5,430 nt of DNA from Tyzzerella sp. (lineage in GTDB: Bacteria > Bacillota > Clostridia > Lachnospirales > Anaerotignaceae): the NCBI GenBank assembly GCA_019415525.1, contig DXZA01000003.1, forward strand, positions 1 through 5,430, written 5' to 3'. The notes under the pieces were generated by a model. It saw only the letters and a list, made by a program, of their open reading frames with translations. It did no database searches and had not been told where the DNA came from. A program made the position numbers and the translations under genes. Shown one piece after another: positions 4,631 through 5,430 of this stretch (the first letter of the stretch is position 1; each line of letters starts with the position of its first letter).

Positions 4631-5278
4631 TTATGCGTCGTTATTCTTTCTCTCCAACGCTTGAAGCCTTGCAATTTCTTCTTCTAATTCTTGTGTTCTT
4701 TTTCTTTCAATATTTGCATATTTCTGTCTACGAATAATATCATAAATTATAAATAATATTAAAGGTACACCTATAAAAAACATCATACCTAAAGGCTTTT
4801 GAAGAAACATAGCAAAATCTCCAACTTTAGGTAATCTACCTATATAAATCCCTACTAACTGGTTTTCTGATACAGGTGTTGTGTCTTCCGAATCATTAGC
4901 ATCACCCTTTGTAGTAAAACTAAGACTACCTGTATCATCTGTACCAACTGATGTAATACGATGTGTAACAGTAGTACCACCTGTCATATATGTAATAACA
5001 TCACCTTCTTTTAATTCAGACGCTTCAATATTTTTTGTAAATATAAGGTCACCAACTTCAATATGTCCTTCTTGTGTTCCACTCATAGAACCAGAAAGTA
5101 CAACCATAGGTGTAATACCAAATATCGATGGTGGCTTTTCTGAATCAATAGTTCCTTTAATAATAATAGTAATATTTAAAATAAGCATAATACTTAAAAA
5201 GATACATATAATAGTTCCTAATATTGTTATAATTTTATTTTTTTTAAGCAATTTTTTTCTATTTTCAATATTTTCCAT
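4631..5278 (-). CDS. sipW: SipW-like (ER-type) signal peptidase I with cytoplasmic coiled-coil tail
   Basis: A 215-residue membrane serine protease, the first gene of the operon. A basic N-terminus precedes membrane segment one (about 16-40); the extracytoplasmic catalytic domain follows; membrane segment two is at about 165-182. Nucleophile Ser64 sits in LSGSM (61-65). His106 in THR (105-107) takes the place of the lysine of ordinary bacterial enzymes, and Asp126 lies in KGDAND (124-129); this Ser-His layout defines the SipW group. The last 30 or so residues (about 184-215) are charged and rich in Glu, Arg and Leu, and look like a coiled coil in the cytoplasm. In Bacillus subtilis, SipW matures TasA and TapA and its C-terminal region has a separate role in surface biofilms; whether this tail does the same is unknown. 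The SD AAGGAG (5288-5293) is 9 nt from the ATG. The adjacent TasA-like protein is the obvious substrate. The symbol is by family, not proven orthology. Confidence 0.9.
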   Translation of the reverse strand: MENIENRKKLLKKNKIITILGTIICIFLSIMLILNITIIIKGTIDSEKPPSIFGITPMVVLSGSMSGTQEGHIEVGDLIFTKNIEASELKEGDVITYMTGGTTVTHRITSVGTDDTGSLSFTTKGDANDSEDTTPVSENQLVGIYIGRLPKVGDFAMFLQKPLGMMFFIGVPLILFIIYDIIRRQKYANIERKRTQELEEEIARLQALERKNNDA

Positions 5279-5293
5279 AAAAACATTCTCCTT

Positions 5294-5430
5294 AAAATTA
5301 GTCCCTCAAACTTTATTTATATAAAATGTTCCTATATATTTTCCCATATTTATTTAACCTTATTTTAACAAATAAATAATTTTAATTTACACTTATTGCG
5401 AAATACTCAATTTAAACATCGAAATTATCA
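5294..5430 (-). other. Upstream region of the six-gene operon: no clear promoter seen
   Basis: This A+T-rich stretch should carry the operon promoter if it lies in the window. On the minus strand there are isolated half-matches (TTGAGT at 5405-5410, TTGTTA further downstream, several TATA-like runs), but none pairs with a good partner at 16-18 nt. The promoter may use another sigma factor, need an activator, or lie beyond 5430. No gene or repeat is visible here. Confidence 0.4.

Noticed and set aside
4881..5324. Plus-strand open frame opposite the first signal peptidase
   Set aside because: It lies antisense to a gene with clear catalytic motifs, has no SD and has a composition typical of a complementary-strand shadow.

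Overview
The window is very A+T-rich DNA with dense, short-spaced genes, strong Gram-positive Shine-Dalgarno (SD) sites and free use of ATA and AGA codons. Together with a SipW/TasA-type surface-protein locus and an LPXTG-like wall-anchor tail, this points to a low-GC Firmicute, most likely a member of the Clostridia. The species cannot be named from the sequence.

Left part (1-1039). A minus-strand gene begins at 71 and runs off the left edge; only its membrane or signal-type N-terminus is visible. Divergent from it is a plus-strand short-chain dehydrogenase/reductase (SDR) with intact catalytic residues. The intergenic DNA holds one good sigma-A-type promoter for each direction. A hairpin at 1078-1110 lies between the SDR and the convergent operon and looks like a shared bidirectional terminator.

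Right part (1194-5278, minus strand, read from right to left). Six closely packed genes look like one operon for a secreted surface fibre or matrix: (1) a SipW-like, ER-type signal peptidase with a cytoplasmic charged tail; (2) a TasA/CalY-like fibre subunit with a classic SipW-type signal; (3) a TasA-like protein with a Pro/Glu linker, a degenerate sortase motif and a C-terminal membrane anchor; (4) a second, shorter SipW-like peptidase; (5) a small TasA-like protein; (6) a SipW-type signal joined to twelve 9-residue Thr/Glu/Ser repeats. A GC-rich hairpin follows gene 2 and could make the main subunit more abundant than the later products. From gene 3 onward the genes overlap or are 13-23 bp apart, so translation is probably coupled.

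Inferred working model: the peptidases mature the four secreted proteins, gene 2 forms the fibre, gene 3 holds it at the membrane or wall, and genes 5 and 6 are minor or accessory parts. TasA/SipW systems are known. The less usual points here are two peptidases for four substrates, the mutated-looking sortase motif and the repeat-only substrate.
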